Notes under the pieces: model-generated
The model's input: the letters and a program-made list of their open reading frames with translations, nothing else
What the model was told of the DNA's origin: nothing
The model's database searches: none
Made by a program: the position numbers and the translations under genes
NCBI RefSeq assembly: GCF_000745235.1
Contig: NZ_JQNL01000001.1
Coordinates: 124,001 to 188,000, forward strand
Length of the DNA: 64,000 bases
From: Luteibacter mycovicinus
GTDB lineage: Bacteria > Pseudomonadota > Gammaproteobacteria > Xanthomonadales > Rhodanobacteraceae
Direction: 5' to 3'
Shown here: positions 1-9,011 of the stretch, piece by piece
Position numbering within the stretch: position 1 is the first letter of the stretch
Layout of the letters: each line of letters opens with the position of its first letter

Positions 1-680
1 GCGGTATTGAAGGCACGCACCAGAGGCTGCAGTTCGCGAGGTACCGCACCGTCCTCGAGGCGCGCTCCGCGATCGGCGATATCGATGTCCTCGGCCTGCC
101 GGGCGACCCGACCGACGCCTGCCATCGCACGATGGATGATCCAGGGCACGGCGATGAGGGTCAGCAAGACCAGTGGCAGGCCGATACGCCATCCGAGGTA
201 AAACGCGATCCTCGCGACGAGCACCGCGGGCCCGGAAATAGGCACACCGCCCACCATCACGTGTATACGGTCCCCGTCCCGCTCATCGACCGCCAGACGC
301 ATCGTCATCACGTAAGGTGGTTCGCCGCTGTGGATTTCCGAGGCTTCCAGTGAAGGCAGCGCGGCGACGAATGACGCGTACGCCGCCGGGACATGCCCAT
401 ATTCCAGATGGCGCCCCTGTTCGTCCGCGGCGGCGAACCAGAGACCGGGCGACTTCGTGAGCAGCATCGCCATGTCGCGATCGTCGTCCAGACGCAGCGT
501 CCCGCCTTCGACGACCAGCGAGCGCAGGATGGTCTTCGACACCGCATCGTCGATGTACGATGCCCGCGCATTGATCAGACTCCACGTCAACGCCGCGATC
601 GTCGCCACCAGCGTCAGCGTCTGCAGAACACTGAGGCGCCAGGCCAGCCGTTTCGTCAGTGACTTACCGGGGTGATGCAT
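1..680 (-). CDS. Sensor histidine kinase, N-terminal part (cut by left edge)
   Basis: This is the amino-terminal 226 residues of a membrane histidine kinase; the dimerisation and ATPase domains lie beyond the left edge. Reading from ATG 680, a short basic N-terminus is followed by a first membrane segment (about residues 14-36), a periplasmic sensor region of roughly 115 residues, a second membrane segment (about 155-182) and the start of a HAMP linker. The start overlaps the last 17 bases of the response regulator gene upstream, so the two are translationally coupled. Layout and neighbour fit the PhoQ/QseC/PmrB-type kinases, but the signal cannot be read from the sequence. The conserved catalytic His is not in the window. 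Confidence 0.85.
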   Translation of the reverse strand, partial: MHHPGKSLTKRLAWRLSVLQTLTLVATIAALTWSLINARASYIDDAVSKTILRSLVVEGGTLRLDDDRDMAMLLTKSPGLWFAAADEQGRHLEYGHVPAAYASFVAALPSLEASEIHSGEPPYVMTMRLAVDERDGDRIHVMVGGVPISGPAVLVARIAFYLGWRIGLPLVLLTLIAVPWIIHRAMAGVGRVARQAEDIDIADRGARLEDGAVPRELQPLVRAFNT

Positions 681-1353
681 TCGCCACCTCTCGCAACAGG
701 TAGCCCACACCGCGAATCACGTGAATTTCCACGTGGGCGCCCCCTTCGGCGAGCACGCGGCGAAGCTTGGATACGTGCGCGTCCAGCGCATTGGACTGAA
801 TCGCATCGTCGAAGCCGTAAACGGCTTCCTGCAGCACCTCGCGTTGCACCGTGCGTCCGTGCCGGTAGGCCAGTGCCTCGAGCAGCAGGAGCTGCCTGCG
901 CTGCAGCCGCAGACGCTCGCCATCGACGAAGACTTCCCGCGCACCGAAGTCGTAACGCAGGTTGCCGATGGAAGCGACCGGCAATGCGATCTGCGCCGGC
1001 CGGCGCGAGATGGCGCGTATGCGTGCGAGCAGTTCTTCGATAGCGAACGGTTTGACCAGGTAATCGTCGGCGCCCAGATCCAGCCCCTGAATGCGATCGG
1101 TCAACGTACCGCGCGCCGTCAGCATGATCACGGGCAGGTCGACGTGTACGGCACGTGCCTTCGCCACGAGCGTGGCTCCATCGCCGTCGGGGAGCTGACG
1201 GTCAAGCAGCAGCAGGTCATGCACCCTGCTCTGCAAGGCCTCCGTCGCATGCGCGATGTCACCCGCCAGATCCACCAGCATGCCGTGCCGATGCAGGGCT
1301 CCCTGAAGGGCCTCGGCCATCTCCGGCTCGTCTTCCACCAGCAATATGCGCAT
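664..1353 (-). CDS. OmpR/PhoP-family response regulator
   Basis: DNA-binding response regulator of 229 residues. The receiver domain has the acidic pocket (VEDE near residue 7), phospho-acceptor Asp51 in LLLLDRQLPDGDG, the switch Thr in IMLTARG and Lys101 in YLVKPF. The C-terminal half is an OmpR-type winged helix ending in VIRGVGYLL. ATG 1353 is chosen because the receiver domain begins there (MRILLVEDE); the open frame upstream is arginine-rich and not domain-like. It is followed by its cognate kinase with a 17-base overlap and is divergent from a MipA/OmpV gene, a common arrangement in which the regulator controls the outer-membrane gene. Closest in style to QseB/PmrA; the exact subgroup is not certain. 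Confidence 0.95.
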   Translation of the reverse strand: MRILLVEDEPEMAEALQGALHRHGMLVDLAGDIAHATEALQSRVHDLLLLDRQLPDGDGATLVAKARAVHVDLPVIMLTARGTLTDRIQGLDLGADDYLVKPFAIEELLARIRAISRRPAQIALPVASIGNLRYDFGAREVFVDGERLRLQRRQLLLLEALAYRHGRTVQREVLQEAVYGFDDAIQSNALDAHVSKLRRVLAEGGAHVEIHVIRGVGYLLREVANASPR

Positions 1354-1429
1354 GCGCGACCCCGCCCGGCCCGCACCGCGGGCATGAAGGGGGGCGATGC
1401 TAACACGCGCTAAAGGCCTGACCGGACGC

Positions 1430-1447
1430 GCAATGTTGAGGCAATGT
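1430..1447 (+). promoter_or_regulatory. Direct-repeat operator candidate upstream of mipA
   Basis: Two copies of GCAATGT begin at 1430 and 1441, exactly 11 bases apart, which puts them on the same face of the helix. OmpR/PhoP-family regulators typically bind such phased direct half-sites. The site lies between the divergent response regulator gene and the MipA/OmpV gene, 44 bases before the latter's start. Role inferred from spacing and position only. Confidence 0.45.
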
Positions 1448-1490
1448 CGGCTCGCCACCATGCCCGACATCGTCCCCACGGTTACCTTGC

Positions 1491-2264
1491 ATGTCGCTGC
1501 CCCGCTTCCGCTCCCTGCCCCTCGTCGCTGTCCTCGCCGGCGTCGCCGTCCCCGCGGCCCACGCGCAATCCTCCACCGATGGCCAGGCGCACTGGACGCT
1601 CGGCATCGGCGCGACCTGGAGCCCGAGCCCGTATCGCAGCTACGACAACAAGGCCTGGCCACTGCCGCTGGTCAACTACGAAGGCAAGTCGTTCTACTTC
1701 CGCGGCGCCTCGTTCGGCTATCGCTTGTATAAGACACCGAACGATGAGATCTCGGTCCTGGTGTCGCCGCTGGTCAACCGCTTCCGTCACGACGACAGCA
1801 ACGATGCGCGGCTGCGCCGCCTGTCCGATCGCGATATCTCCGGCATGGGTGGCATCGCCTGGAAGCACACGGCCGACTGGGGTGTCCTGCAGGCCTCGGC
1901 GCAGAAGGAATTCACCGGGCATGGTGGCGGCACGTCGCTCGATGCGAACTACGCGTATCCCATCCGCAAGGGCGCGCTTACCCTCACCCCGACTCTCGGC
2001 GTGACCCGCGCCAATGGGGCGCTCAACGACTACTACTACGGCGTGAGCGGACGCGAGGCGGCACGTAGCGGCCTGGCGTCGTACCGCGCCGGCAGCGGCA
2101 CGGCGCCCTGGCTGGGTCTGGCGGCCATGTACCGCCTGTCGCCGTCGTGGATTACCGCCGCCGGCATGCGCTACACCGTGCTGCCCGACGCCGTGAAAGA
2201 TAGTCCGATGGTCGGCGACGACCACACCCAGAGCTTCTTCCTCTCACTCAGCCACGTCTTCTGA
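1491..2264 (+). CDS. MipA/OmpV family outer-membrane protein
   Basis: Predicted outer-membrane beta-barrel of 257 residues. A signal peptide is clear: a short basic start, a hydrophobic stretch and cleavage after AHA near residue 25. The mature protein alternates aromatic and polar residues, has several glycine-rich turns, and ends in ...SLSHVF, a terminal Phe typical of barrel insertion. The pattern GIGATWSPSPYRSYDNK and the late SPSWITAAGMRYTVL match the MipA/OmpV family, scaffolding or porin-like proteins often induced by a neighbouring two-component system. It is divergent from such a system here, with candidate regulator half-sites at 1430-1447. Substrate unknown. Confidence 0.88.
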   Translation: MSLPRFRSLPLVAVLAGVAVPAAHAQSSTDGQAHWTLGIGATWSPSPYRSYDNKAWPLPLVNYEGKSFYFRGASFGYRLYKTPNDEISVLVSPLVNRFRHDDSNDARLRRLSDRDISGMGGIAWKHTADWGVLQASAQKEFTGHGGGTSLDANYAYPIRKGALTLTPTLGVTRANGALNDYYYGVSGREAARSGLASYRAGSGTAPWLGLAAMYRLSPSWITAAGMRYTVLPDAVKDSPMVGDDHTQSFFLSLSHVF

Positions 2265-2267
2265 GCC

Positions 2268-2468
2268 ATGCGTAACGGCATCATTCATCGCATCGCCGAC
2301 ATCGCAAGGCTCATCGAGCCCGACCGCCGCGCCGTCTGGGAGTGGTTGCTGCGCACGCCTATCGGCGAGTTCGACGGCCGCACGGCCATCGAACTCGCGC
2401 ACGTGGGCGAGGGACAGCGGGTCGTCGATCTTCTAGAGGCGGTTCTCTCGGGCGCACGCAGCGCCTGA
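2268..2468 (+). CDS. Orphan MbcA/ParS/Xre-like antitoxin C-terminal domain protein
   Basis: Small protein of 66 residues starting three bases after the stop of the MipA gene, so very likely cotranscribed with it. The second half (VWEWLLRTPIGEFDGRTAIE, then a G..RVVDLLEAVLSG ending) resembles the toxin-binding domain of MbcA/ParS/Xre antitoxins, which bind RES-type toxins. The helix-turn-helix that normally precedes this domain is absent, and no RES-domain toxin follows; the next gene is a MocR regulator. It may be a solitary relative of the antitoxin fold with another role. Assignment rests on pattern resemblance only. Confidence 0.6.
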   Translation: MRNGIIHRIADIARLIEPDRRAVWEWLLRTPIGEFDGRTAIELAHVGEGQRVVDLLEAVLSGARSA

Positions 2469-2488
2469 GCCGTGCGCGTTGGCGATGT

Positions 2489-3937
2489 ATGACCCAGCGC
2501 GCCGATGAGGCGCATACTACCTGGCCATTCCCTCCCTACATGGTTGGCAAGGTGACACGGACAACCTACCTGCAGGGTATCGACTGGGCGGGCGTGCTGG
2601 ACGAAAAGGGACCGCGCTACCTGCAGGTCGTCCGCTTCATGGAACGCGCGGTCGCCGACGGAAGGCTTCGTCCCGGCGATCGACTACCGCCACAACGCCT
2701 GCTCGCCCGTGCGCTCGGCATCGACCTCACCACCGTTACCCGCGCCTATGCCGAAGCCCGTGAGCGCCATCTGCTCCACGCGCGCGGCGCGCTGGGGACA
2801 TTCGTCGCGGCGCCTCGGTTCGACACGACACAGGTCGTGGACCTGGGCATGAATCTGCCGCCCCCGCCAGACGGAATCGATCTGGCGGACCTGCTGAAAC
2901 GCGGTATCGATCAGGTTCTGACGCATGCGGACGCGCACCTGCTGATGAGCTACCACGCCGGTGGTGGCAGCGCCGCGGACCGCGCGGCCGGCGCGCTCTG
3001 GCTGAAGCCCATGCTCGGGAAGCTGGATGAAGGACGTATCGTCACCTGCCCCGGCGCGCAGACGGCGCTGGCCGGTCTGATCCTCGCTCTGACCGTTCCG
3101 GACGAGGCGATTCTGACCGACGCGCTGCTCTATCCCGGCATGATCACGGCGGCGGCAAAACTGGGGCGCCGCCTGATCGCCGTCGCCGGCGATGCGGACG
3201 GGATGCTTCCGGACGAGCTGGCAAACGCCGCGGCGCGCGAGAACGCGCGGGTGCTCTACCTGAATCCGACGCTATGCAATCCAACGGCCCGGACGGTGCC
3301 GGCGACGCGGCGGTTGCATCTGGCCGACGTGGCCCGATTGCACGGCCTGCAGGTGATCGAGGACGACCCGTACTGGGCGCTCGCGGACGACCCTCCGCTG
3401 CCCCTCGCCCGACACATCCCGGAGCGCACTTACTACGTAGCGACCTTATCCAAGGCGCTGACACCGGGGCTGCGTACGGCTTACGTGGTGTCGCCCGACG
3501 CGGCGGCGCGTGGCGCGTTCCTGACCAGTCTGCGCGCCGTGAGCCTGATGCCTGCTCCGATGACGAGCGCCCTGACCACGCAGTGGATTCACGACGGCAC
3601 CGCGGCCGCCGTGCTGGAAGGCGTGCGGCGCGAGGCGCGTGAAAGGCAGCGCATGGCGGCCTTCGCGCTGAGCCGTGTCGACGTCGCCACTCAGGGTATT
3701 CACCTCTGGCTTCCCCTGCCCGCCCGCTGGACGGCCCGCTCGCTGACGACCGCGGCGCGGCTGGACGGCCTCGCCGTGACACCGGCCGAGGCGTTTTCCC
3801 TGGGCGCGCCGCCGGCCGAGGCGATTCGTGTGTCGCTGGGAGGAGTGAAGGAGCGCGTGCGACTGAAGCAAGGGCTCGATCGCCTCGCCACGCTGCTGGA
3901 GCGTGGCGAGACGGGTGAAGCCTCATTGGTCGTGTAA
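2489..3937 (+). CDS. MocR-type GntR regulator with aminotransferase-like domain
   Basis: Fusion of a GntR winged helix (DRLPPQRLLARALGIDLTTV region) with a fold-type I PLP aminotransferase-like domain, the architecture of MocR regulators such as PdxR, GabR and TauR. The PLP lysine is in TLSKALTPGLRTAYV, and the Asp that contacts the pyridine nitrogen lies in VIEDDPYWAL. About 482 residues from ATG 2489; ATG 2540 (465 residues) or GTG 2552 are equally possible because no ribosome binding site is evident. MocR proteins usually act on a neighbouring vitamin B6, amino-acid or transport gene, but neither flank offers an obvious target, so the regulon is unknown. Confidence 0.88.
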   Translation: MTQRADEAHTTWPFPPYMVGKVTRTTYLQGIDWAGVLDEKGPRYLQVVRFMERAVADGRLRPGDRLPPQRLLARALGIDLTTVTRAYAEARERHLLHARGALGTFVAAPRFDTTQVVDLGMNLPPPPDGIDLADLLKRGIDQVLTHADAHLLMSYHAGGGSAADRAAGALWLKPMLGKLDEGRIVTCPGAQTALAGLILALTVPDEAILTDALLYPGMITAAAKLGRRLIAVAGDADGMLPDELANAAARENARVLYLNPTLCNPTARTVPATRRLHLADVARLHGLQVIEDDPYWALADDPPLPLARHIPERTYYVATLSKALTPGLRTAYVVSPDAAARGAFLTSLRAVSLMPAPMTSALTTQWIHDGTAAAVLEGVRREARERQRMAAFALSRVDVATQGIHLWLPLPARWTARSLTTAARLDGLAVTPAEAFSLGAPPAEAIRVSLGGVKERVRLKQGLDRLATLLERGETGEASLVV

Positions 3938-3975
3938 GCGCTCAACCTGGCGGGAACCGGCCTGCTGGCGACGAC

Positions 3976-5463
3976 TCAGGCCGCGATATCTTCTACCCAG
4001 ACATGCCCCGCCTGACGCAGCAGCGCCCGGGCCGAATCCGGTCCCCAGGTGCCCGCTTCGTAGGCATCCGGTCCCGTCTGGTCGTCATGCCAGGCTTCGA
4101 GAATGGGCGTCACCCACTGCCATGCGGCCTCGGTTTCGTCCTTACGCACGAACAAGGCCGGACTGCCCTTCACCGCATCCAGCATCAGCCCTTCATACGA
4201 ATCGCGATAGACGATGCGCGAGGGCTCGTTCAACTTCGAGAACGCATCCACCTCGTCCAGCGCAAACCGGTTACCCGGCTGCTTCACGAACAGCGGCAAG
4301 GTCACGCTCTCGTTCGGCTGCACACGAATCACCAGACGGCTGCCCGGACGTGCCTCACCGAACAGGCCCGGCTCCGCCGCGCGGAACTGGATCACCACCT
4401 CGGTCAGCTTCTCCGGCATGCGCTTGCCCGATCGCAGGTAAAACGGCACGCCATGCCAGCGCGGCGTATCGATCTCCGCCTTGAGCGCGACGAAGGTTTC
4501 GGTATTGCTGGGCGTTTCGCCGGGCAATTCCTCGCGATAGGCCGGCACCGGCTTGCCCGCGTTGGTGCCCTGCACGTACTGGCCGCGCGCCACATGGGCG
4601 CTGAGATTGTTCCGGTCCAGCGGTTTGAGGGATTTCAGGACGCGCACTTTCTCGTCGCGCAGCGCGTCGGCATCCAGCGATGACGGACGCTCCATCGCGA
4701 CGACCGTCAATACCTGCAGGAGATGGTTCTGGATCATGTCGCGCAGCGCGCCGGAGCCGTCGTAGTAACCACCCCGGCCTTCCAGACCCACCGTCTCGGC
4801 CGCCGTGATCTGCACGTACTCGATCGACTCGTGGTCCCACATGCGCTCGAGCATGGGATTGGCGAAGCGCAGCGCGATGATGTTCTGCACCGCTTCCTTA
4901 CCGAGGTAGTGATCGATGCGGAAGATGCTGTTTTCGGGGAAGTGGCGACCCACGCCCTCGTTGACCTTGCGCGCGGTATCCAGGTCGGTACCGATCGGCT
5001 TCTCGAGCACGATGCGCGACGTTTCGGTGCGCAGACCTTTTTCGTCGACGTTCTTCGCGATATCGCCATACAGGTCGGGCGAGGTGGCGAGATAGAAGAC
5101 GCGGATGCGGTCATTCGTCGCGCCGTCGTCCAGCAGCGACTTGAGGCCGTCCCAGTTACCGCCGGACTCGGCGCCATTGAGGCTCACATAGTGAACCAGC
5201 CCGAGGAACCGGTTCACCGTGTCGTCCGAGTATTCCTCGGCGCGGATGAATTCCTTCAGGGCTTTCTGCGCCCGTTCGCGGTACGACGTGTCGTCGAGCG
5301 GCGAGCGCGCGGTACCGACGATGCGTGAGTCCGACGGCACCTGGCCTTCAGCGAAGCGGCGATACAGCGCGGGCAACAGCTTGCGCATGGTCAGGTCGCC
5401 GGTGGCGCCGAAGATGACGTAGTCGAACGAGTCGACGGGTTCGAGTGCGGTCGAAGTGCTCAT
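3976..5463 (-). CDS. zwf: Glucose-6-phosphate 1-dehydrogenase
   Basis: Oxidises glucose 6-phosphate to 6-phosphogluconolactone with NAD(P)+, the entry to the oxidative pentose phosphate and Entner-Doudoroff pathways. The 495 residues match the usual bacterial length (E. coli 491). The dinucleotide-binding motif GATGDL is near residue 19, and the signature FRIDHYLGKE carries the substrate lysine and catalytic His region. ATG 5463 is preferred because the conserved N-terminus begins there; an upstream in-frame ATG would add 12 non-conserved residues. No pgl, edd or eda gene is next to it. It ends convergently with the MocR gene. Confidence 0.97.
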   Translation of the reverse strand: MSTSTALEPVDSFDYVIFGATGDLTMRKLLPALYRRFAEGQVPSDSRIVGTARSPLDDTSYRERAQKALKEFIRAEEYSDDTVNRFLGLVHYVSLNGAESGGNWDGLKSLLDDGATNDRIRVFYLATSPDLYGDIAKNVDEKGLRTETSRIVLEKPIGTDLDTARKVNEGVGRHFPENSIFRIDHYLGKEAVQNIIALRFANPMLERMWDHESIEYVQITAAETVGLEGRGGYYDGSGALRDMIQNHLLQVLTVVAMERPSSLDADALRDEKVRVLKSLKPLDRNNLSAHVARGQYVQGTNAGKPVPAYREELPGETPSNTETFVALKAEIDTPRWHGVPFYLRSGKRMPEKLTEVVIQFRAAEPGLFGEARPGSRLVIRVQPNESVTLPLFVKQPGNRFALDEVDAFSKLNEPSRIVYRDSYEGLMLDAVKGSPALFVRKDETEAAWQWVTPILEAWHDDQTGPDAYEAGTWGPDSARALLRQAGHVWVEDIAA

Positions 5464-5656
5464 GGCTCGGGAGTTCCAGAAGGGTATGCCGTTCATCAAT
5501 GCGGCATTGCATCATGGATTCAACCCCGGCGCACCTAAACAATCTTGCGTACGCCGCATAAGTGTTATGACGCGGCACCTATGACACCCCTGCCCTGGCG
5601 ACCCCATGGATAGCTCTTCGACGGCCAGATCGGCGGTCATTCAAGGAACCACTCCC

Positions 5657-6403
5657 ATGAGCAAGCTGAAAGACAAAGTCGCGCTGGTCACCGGCGCATC
5701 CAAGGGTATCGGCGCCGCCATCGCCAGGTCGCTGGCCGCCGAAGGCGCGTCGGTCGTCGTCAACTACGCTTCGAGCAAGGCGGGCGCGGACGCGGTCGTG
5801 GCAGCCATCGAGGCGGCCGGTGGCAAGGCTGTCGCGGTAGGCGGTGACGTCTCGAAGCAGGCCGACGCGGAAGGGCTCGTTGCCGCCGCCATCGAGCACT
5901 TCGGCCGTCTGGACATCGTCGTCAACAACTCCGGTGTCTACGAGTTCGCATCGATCGAGGCCACCACCGAAGAACTGTATCGCCGCATCTTCGATATCAA
6001 CGTACTGGGCACCATTCTGGTGACGCAGGCCGCGTCGAAGCACCTGGGCCAGGGCGCGAGCGTGATCAACATCGGATCCGCGGTCACGCGTATCACACCG
6101 GTCGACAGCAGCGTCTACACGGGCACCAAGGGCGCCGTCGACGCGATTACCGGCGTGCTCTCGCGCGAGCTCGGCCCGCGCGGCATCCGCGTCAACTCGG
6201 TCAACCCGGGCATGGTCATCACCGAAGGCACGCACACGGCGGGCATCGCCGGCGGCGACTTCGAAACCTGGGCTGCCAGCCAGACCCCGCTCGGCCGCGT
6301 CGGAAAGCCGGAAGACATCGCGCCGATCGTGACCTTCCTCGCCTCGGACGACGCACGCTGGGTGACCGGCGAACTGATCCTCGGCTCGGGTGGCATGCGC
6401 TAA
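5657..6403 (+). CDS. SDR-family NAD(P)-dependent oxidoreductase
   Basis: Classical short-chain dehydrogenase/reductase of 248 residues. The cofactor motif TGASKGIG is at residues 12-19, the structural NNSG motif follows, and the catalytic Ser and YTGTK are in order. The C-terminus ends in the usual substrate-loop and GSGGMR region. ATG 5657 follows a good ribosome site (AAGGAA, 9 bases upstream). The sequence resembles generic glucose/3-oxoacyl reductase-like SDRs, so the substrate cannot be named. It ends four bases inside the convergent yjjX gene and seems to be a single-gene unit. Confidence 0.9.
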   Translation: MSKLKDKVALVTGASKGIGAAIARSLAAEGASVVVNYASSKAGADAVVAAIEAAGGKAVAVGGDVSKQADAEGLVAAAIEHFGRLDIVVNNSGVYEFASIEATTEELYRRIFDINVLGTILVTQAASKHLGQGASVINIGSAVTRITPVDSSVYTGTKGAVDAITGVLSRELGPRGIRVNSVNPGMVITEGTHTAGIAGGDFETWAASQTPLGRVGKPEDIAPIVTFLASDDARWVTGELILGSGGMR

Positions 6404-6969
6404 GCGTCTTCCGCCGCGACCAGCCCGTAGAGTTCCGGATGCAGGAACGGCGCCATCGCCAGCATGATGGTCTGCGTGTACGCGCTCTCGCGCGTCACGT
6501 GACCATTCGTGACCAGGCCGATGGCGCCACCCTGCTGCTTGATGTTGACGGTGCCGAACAGGCGATCCATGACGGGACCGAGCTCCTCGCCATCGACCAG
6601 CGCCTCGTAAACGGCCGGCGGCAGGGGCAGCCACGCGCTGCAGCCGACCGATACGTCATCGCCCCCGGCGATCGCGACATAGCCCATGGTGCCCGGACCA
6701 TCCGCGGTGACGTCCACGCCGCCCTCCAGCGCCACGTAAAAGTCCGCCTCGGCGCCGTGTGCGCGGCAGTATTCCATCCGGTTGATCGCGCCTTCGCGAG
6801 TCTCGGCGGCGGTCATCGGTTGTTCCGGCACGCCCGACGGTGCGTGCATGCCTTCGCATTCGATCAGCCGTCCCGGAAAAAGCGGTGCGATAGCGTTGCG
6901 TACCGCGCCGATCTTGACGGGATTGAGGGAGCCGACGACGACCTTGAGCGTGCTTTGGGGTGACGACAT
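6400..6969 (-). CDS. yjjX: Inosine/xanthosine triphosphatase (DUF84)
   Basis: House-cleaning phosphatase that hydrolyses non-canonical purine nucleotides such as ITP and XTP, preventing their incorporation into nucleic acid. It begins with the family opening VVVGSLNPVKIGAVRNA and has the glutamate-rich centre DFYVALEGGVD and the NIKQQGGAIGLVTNG region typical of YjjX. 189 residues, slightly longer than E. coli YjjX. ATG 6969 is chosen because an in-frame ATG 33 bases upstream adds only non-conserved residues. The 3' end overlaps the convergent SDR gene by four bases. Confidence 0.9.
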   Translation of the reverse strand: MSSPQSTLKVVVGSLNPVKIGAVRNAIAPLFPGRLIECEGMHAPSGVPEQPMTAAETREGAINRMEYCRAHGAEADFYVALEGGVDVTADGPGTMGYVAIAGGDDVSVGCSAWLPLPPAVYEALVDGEELGPVMDRLFGTVNIKQQGGAIGLVTNGHVTRESAYTQTIMLAMAPFLHPELYGLVAAEDA

Positions 6970-7022
6970 GACGGGACCATAGGGGCGATGAAAGTCCCCC
7001 ATGGTACCAAGCGCCCCTTATC

Positions 7023-8933
7023 TCAGAGCCTGAACCCGCCGACCACCGCTTCGAGCGTACGCGTCTGGTCTTCCATCGCCTTGGCCGCGGCAGCCGCTTC
7101 CTCGACCAGCGCCGCGTTCTGCTGGGTCATGTCGTCCAGCTGGGTGACCACACCGCTGACCTGGTCGATGCCCTGGCTCTGCTCGGTGCTGGCCGCCATG
7201 ATCTCCTCCATGAAAGTAGCGACGTGAGCAACGCTGCCGGTGAGTTCACCGATGCGCTGGCCGGCGACGCGGACCAGCTGCGAACCGCGCTCGACGTCGT
7301 CGACCGACTCGGCGATCAGCGCCTTGATGTCCTTCGCCGCCTTGGCGGAACTCTGCGCGAGACTGCGGACTTCGCTTGCCACAACCGCGAACCCGCGACC
7401 CTGCTCGCCCGCCCGGGCCGCTTCCACCGCCGCGTTGAGCGCCAGCAGGTTGGTCTGGAAGGCGATACCGTCGATCACACCCACGATGTCGGCGATGCGT
7501 GCGGACGACTGGCTGATCGCGTCCATCGTCACGACCACTTCGTTCACCGTGCCGCCGCCATCGCGCGCCGCGTTGGCTGCCTCACGCGCCAGCGTATTGG
7601 CCTGACGGGCGTTATCGGCGTTCTGGCGCACGGTCGCCGTCAGTTCTTCCATGGACGCAGCCGTCTCTTCCAGCGAGCTGGCCTGCTCCTCGGTACGCTG
7701 CGAGAGATCCATGTTGCCGCTCGCGATCTGCGTGGCCGCCGACGAGATGGCCGACGAACTGTCGCGCACCTGACGCATCATTCCCTGCAGACGGGCGATG
7801 AAGCCGTTGAAGCTCTCGACCACGCCGTTGTATTCGCTGCCGCTGCCGTTCGCCAGGCGACGGGTCAGATCGGCGTCGCCGGAGTTGAGGTCGTCGATGT
7901 TGGCCTTGAGGGTCGCGAGCTGCTTCATCAGCGCACGGATGCCCAGCACCAGCGCCACGATGAGCAGAAGTGCCAGAGGCACCTGCACCGCGGCGAGCTT
8001 GGTCAGGATGCGCGTGCTGTTCTCGGTAAGCAGCCGGGTCGGGAGACTCGTGGCCAGCACCCACGGAGTGCCGGCGATCGGCTTCAGGAACAGCGTGTGC
8101 GACTCGCCATCCGCGTCGTAATCGAGCTCGACCTGACCGCCCTTGGCCACCTTCGGCAGGGCGTCCTTCACCTGCGCGATCATCGCCGAGCCAGCGGCCA
8201 GATCGGGGATCTTCTTCAGGACGATATCGTCCTTGATGTAGGTGCTGTTGCTGACCACCGTGCCGTTCGGCTCGACGATCAGGATCTGACCATGGACCTT
8301 CTTCTCCATGTCGGCGACCAGGCGGTTGAAGAAGCCCAGCGTGACGTCGATGGTGGAGACGCCGAACACGTCATCGCCCTTGTAGATCGCCATGGCGCAA
8401 TTGGTGCGCGGCTGTGCGCTGGCATCGTCCTTATAGGCATCGGCCCAGAGACAATGACCACGCGGAGCGCTGAGGCCATTCTTGTACCAGCTCTGCTCCC
8501 AGTACTTGAGCGCGTCAGGCTGATTCCAGTGCGTGTTGACCACGAGCTTGTTGCTGGCATCCCGGGCGAAGAAGGTACTGTCGCGCTCCTTGCTCGCCTC
8601 GCGCTTGAACGGCAGCGGCCAGATGCCACCACCGAACACGTCGGGATCGCCGTACTGGTCGACCAGACCCGGCTGGAGACGGTCGATGGACGCGCTGTCC
8701 ATGAGCGCCACCGTCTGCGTGATGCTGCGCTGCTGCGCTTCGACCTGCTTGAGCTTGTTGGTGATGACGGTGCCGATCTCGTCGACATTGCGGCCGACGA
8801 GTTGCGCCTCGGTCGCGCGCAGGTCGGGGCTGACGAACAGCCGGACGACGACCAGGGTGAGGACGACCAGTACGATAAAAGAGCCCAGCACGGCTACGGT
8901 ATAGCGGGCCTGGGTCGACTTGAGAAAATTCAC
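7023..8933 (-). CDS. Methyl-accepting chemotaxis protein with periplasmic Cache-like sensor
   Basis: Transmembrane chemoreceptor of 636 residues. Domains in order: first membrane segment (about 12-34), a large periplasmic sensor of some 270 residues with a double-Cache look, second membrane segment (about 308-330), HAMP, then the cytoplasmic signalling coiled coil. The hairpin tip is conserved: [20 protein letters not shown] and the following [16 protein letters not shown]. No C-terminal NWxxF-type pentapeptide is present, so CheR/CheB tethering is not expected. The start is GTG 8933 (minus strand), weakly supported by its ribosome site. No other chemotaxis genes are adjacent, so it feeds a pathway encoded elsewhere. 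Ligand unknown. Confidence 0.95.
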   Translation of the reverse strand: MNFLKSTQARYTVAVLGSFIVLVVLTLVVVRLFVSPDLRATEAQLVGRNVDEIGTVITNKLKQVEAQQRSITQTVALMDSASIDRLQPGLVDQYGDPDVFGGGIWPLPFKREASKERDSTFFARDASNKLVVNTHWNQPDALKYWEQSWYKNGLSAPRGHCLWADAYKDDASAQPRTNCAMAIYKGDDVFGVSTIDVTLGFFNRLVADMEKKVHGQILIVEPNGTVVSNSTYIKDDIVLKKIPDLAAGSAMIAQVKDALPKVAKGGQVELDYDADGESHTLFLKPIAGTPWVLATSLPTRLLTENSTRILTKLAAVQVPLALLLIVALVLGIRALMKQLATLKANIDDLNSGDADLTRRLANGSGSEYNGVVESFNGFIARLQGMMRQVRDSSSAISSAATQIASGNMDLSQRTEEQASSLEETAASMEELTATVRQNADNARQANTLAREAANAARDGGGTVNEVVVTMDAISQSSARIADIVGVIDGIAFQTNLLALNAAVEAARAGEQGRGFAVVASEVRSLAQSSAKAAKDIKALIAESVDDVERGSQLVRVAGQRIGELTGSVAHVATFMEEIMAASTEQSQGIDQVSGVVTQLDDMTQQNAALVEEAAAAAKAMEDQTRTLEAVVGGFRL

Positions 8934-8946
8934 GCGAGTGCCGTTA

Positions 8947-8962
8947 GTAAGGGGACCCTTAC
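8947..8962. repeat. Short palindrome upstream of the chemoreceptor gene
   Basis: GTAAGGGGACCCTTAC is a near-perfect palindrome with 7-base arms (GTAAGGG/CCCTTAC) centred 21 bases upstream of the chemoreceptor start. It could be an operator or part of the leader structure. Nothing in the sequence names a regulator. Confidence 0.35.
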
Positions 8963-8970
8963 CTATCGGC

Positions 8971-9001
8971 TTGACGAGGGCTTAACTTTAGCCCTCGTCA
9001 A
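8971..9001 (-). terminator. Perfect 12-bp hairpin between pgm and the chemoreceptor gene
   Basis: Arms TTGACGAGGGCT (8971-8982) and AGCCCTCGTCAA (8990-9001) pair perfectly around a 7-base loop, 10 bases after the pgm stop. Position fits transcription termination or 3'-end protection of pgm mRNA. The T-run of a classical intrinsic terminator is missing, so the role is tentative. Confidence 0.5.
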
Positions 9002-9011
9002 CACCTTAGTT

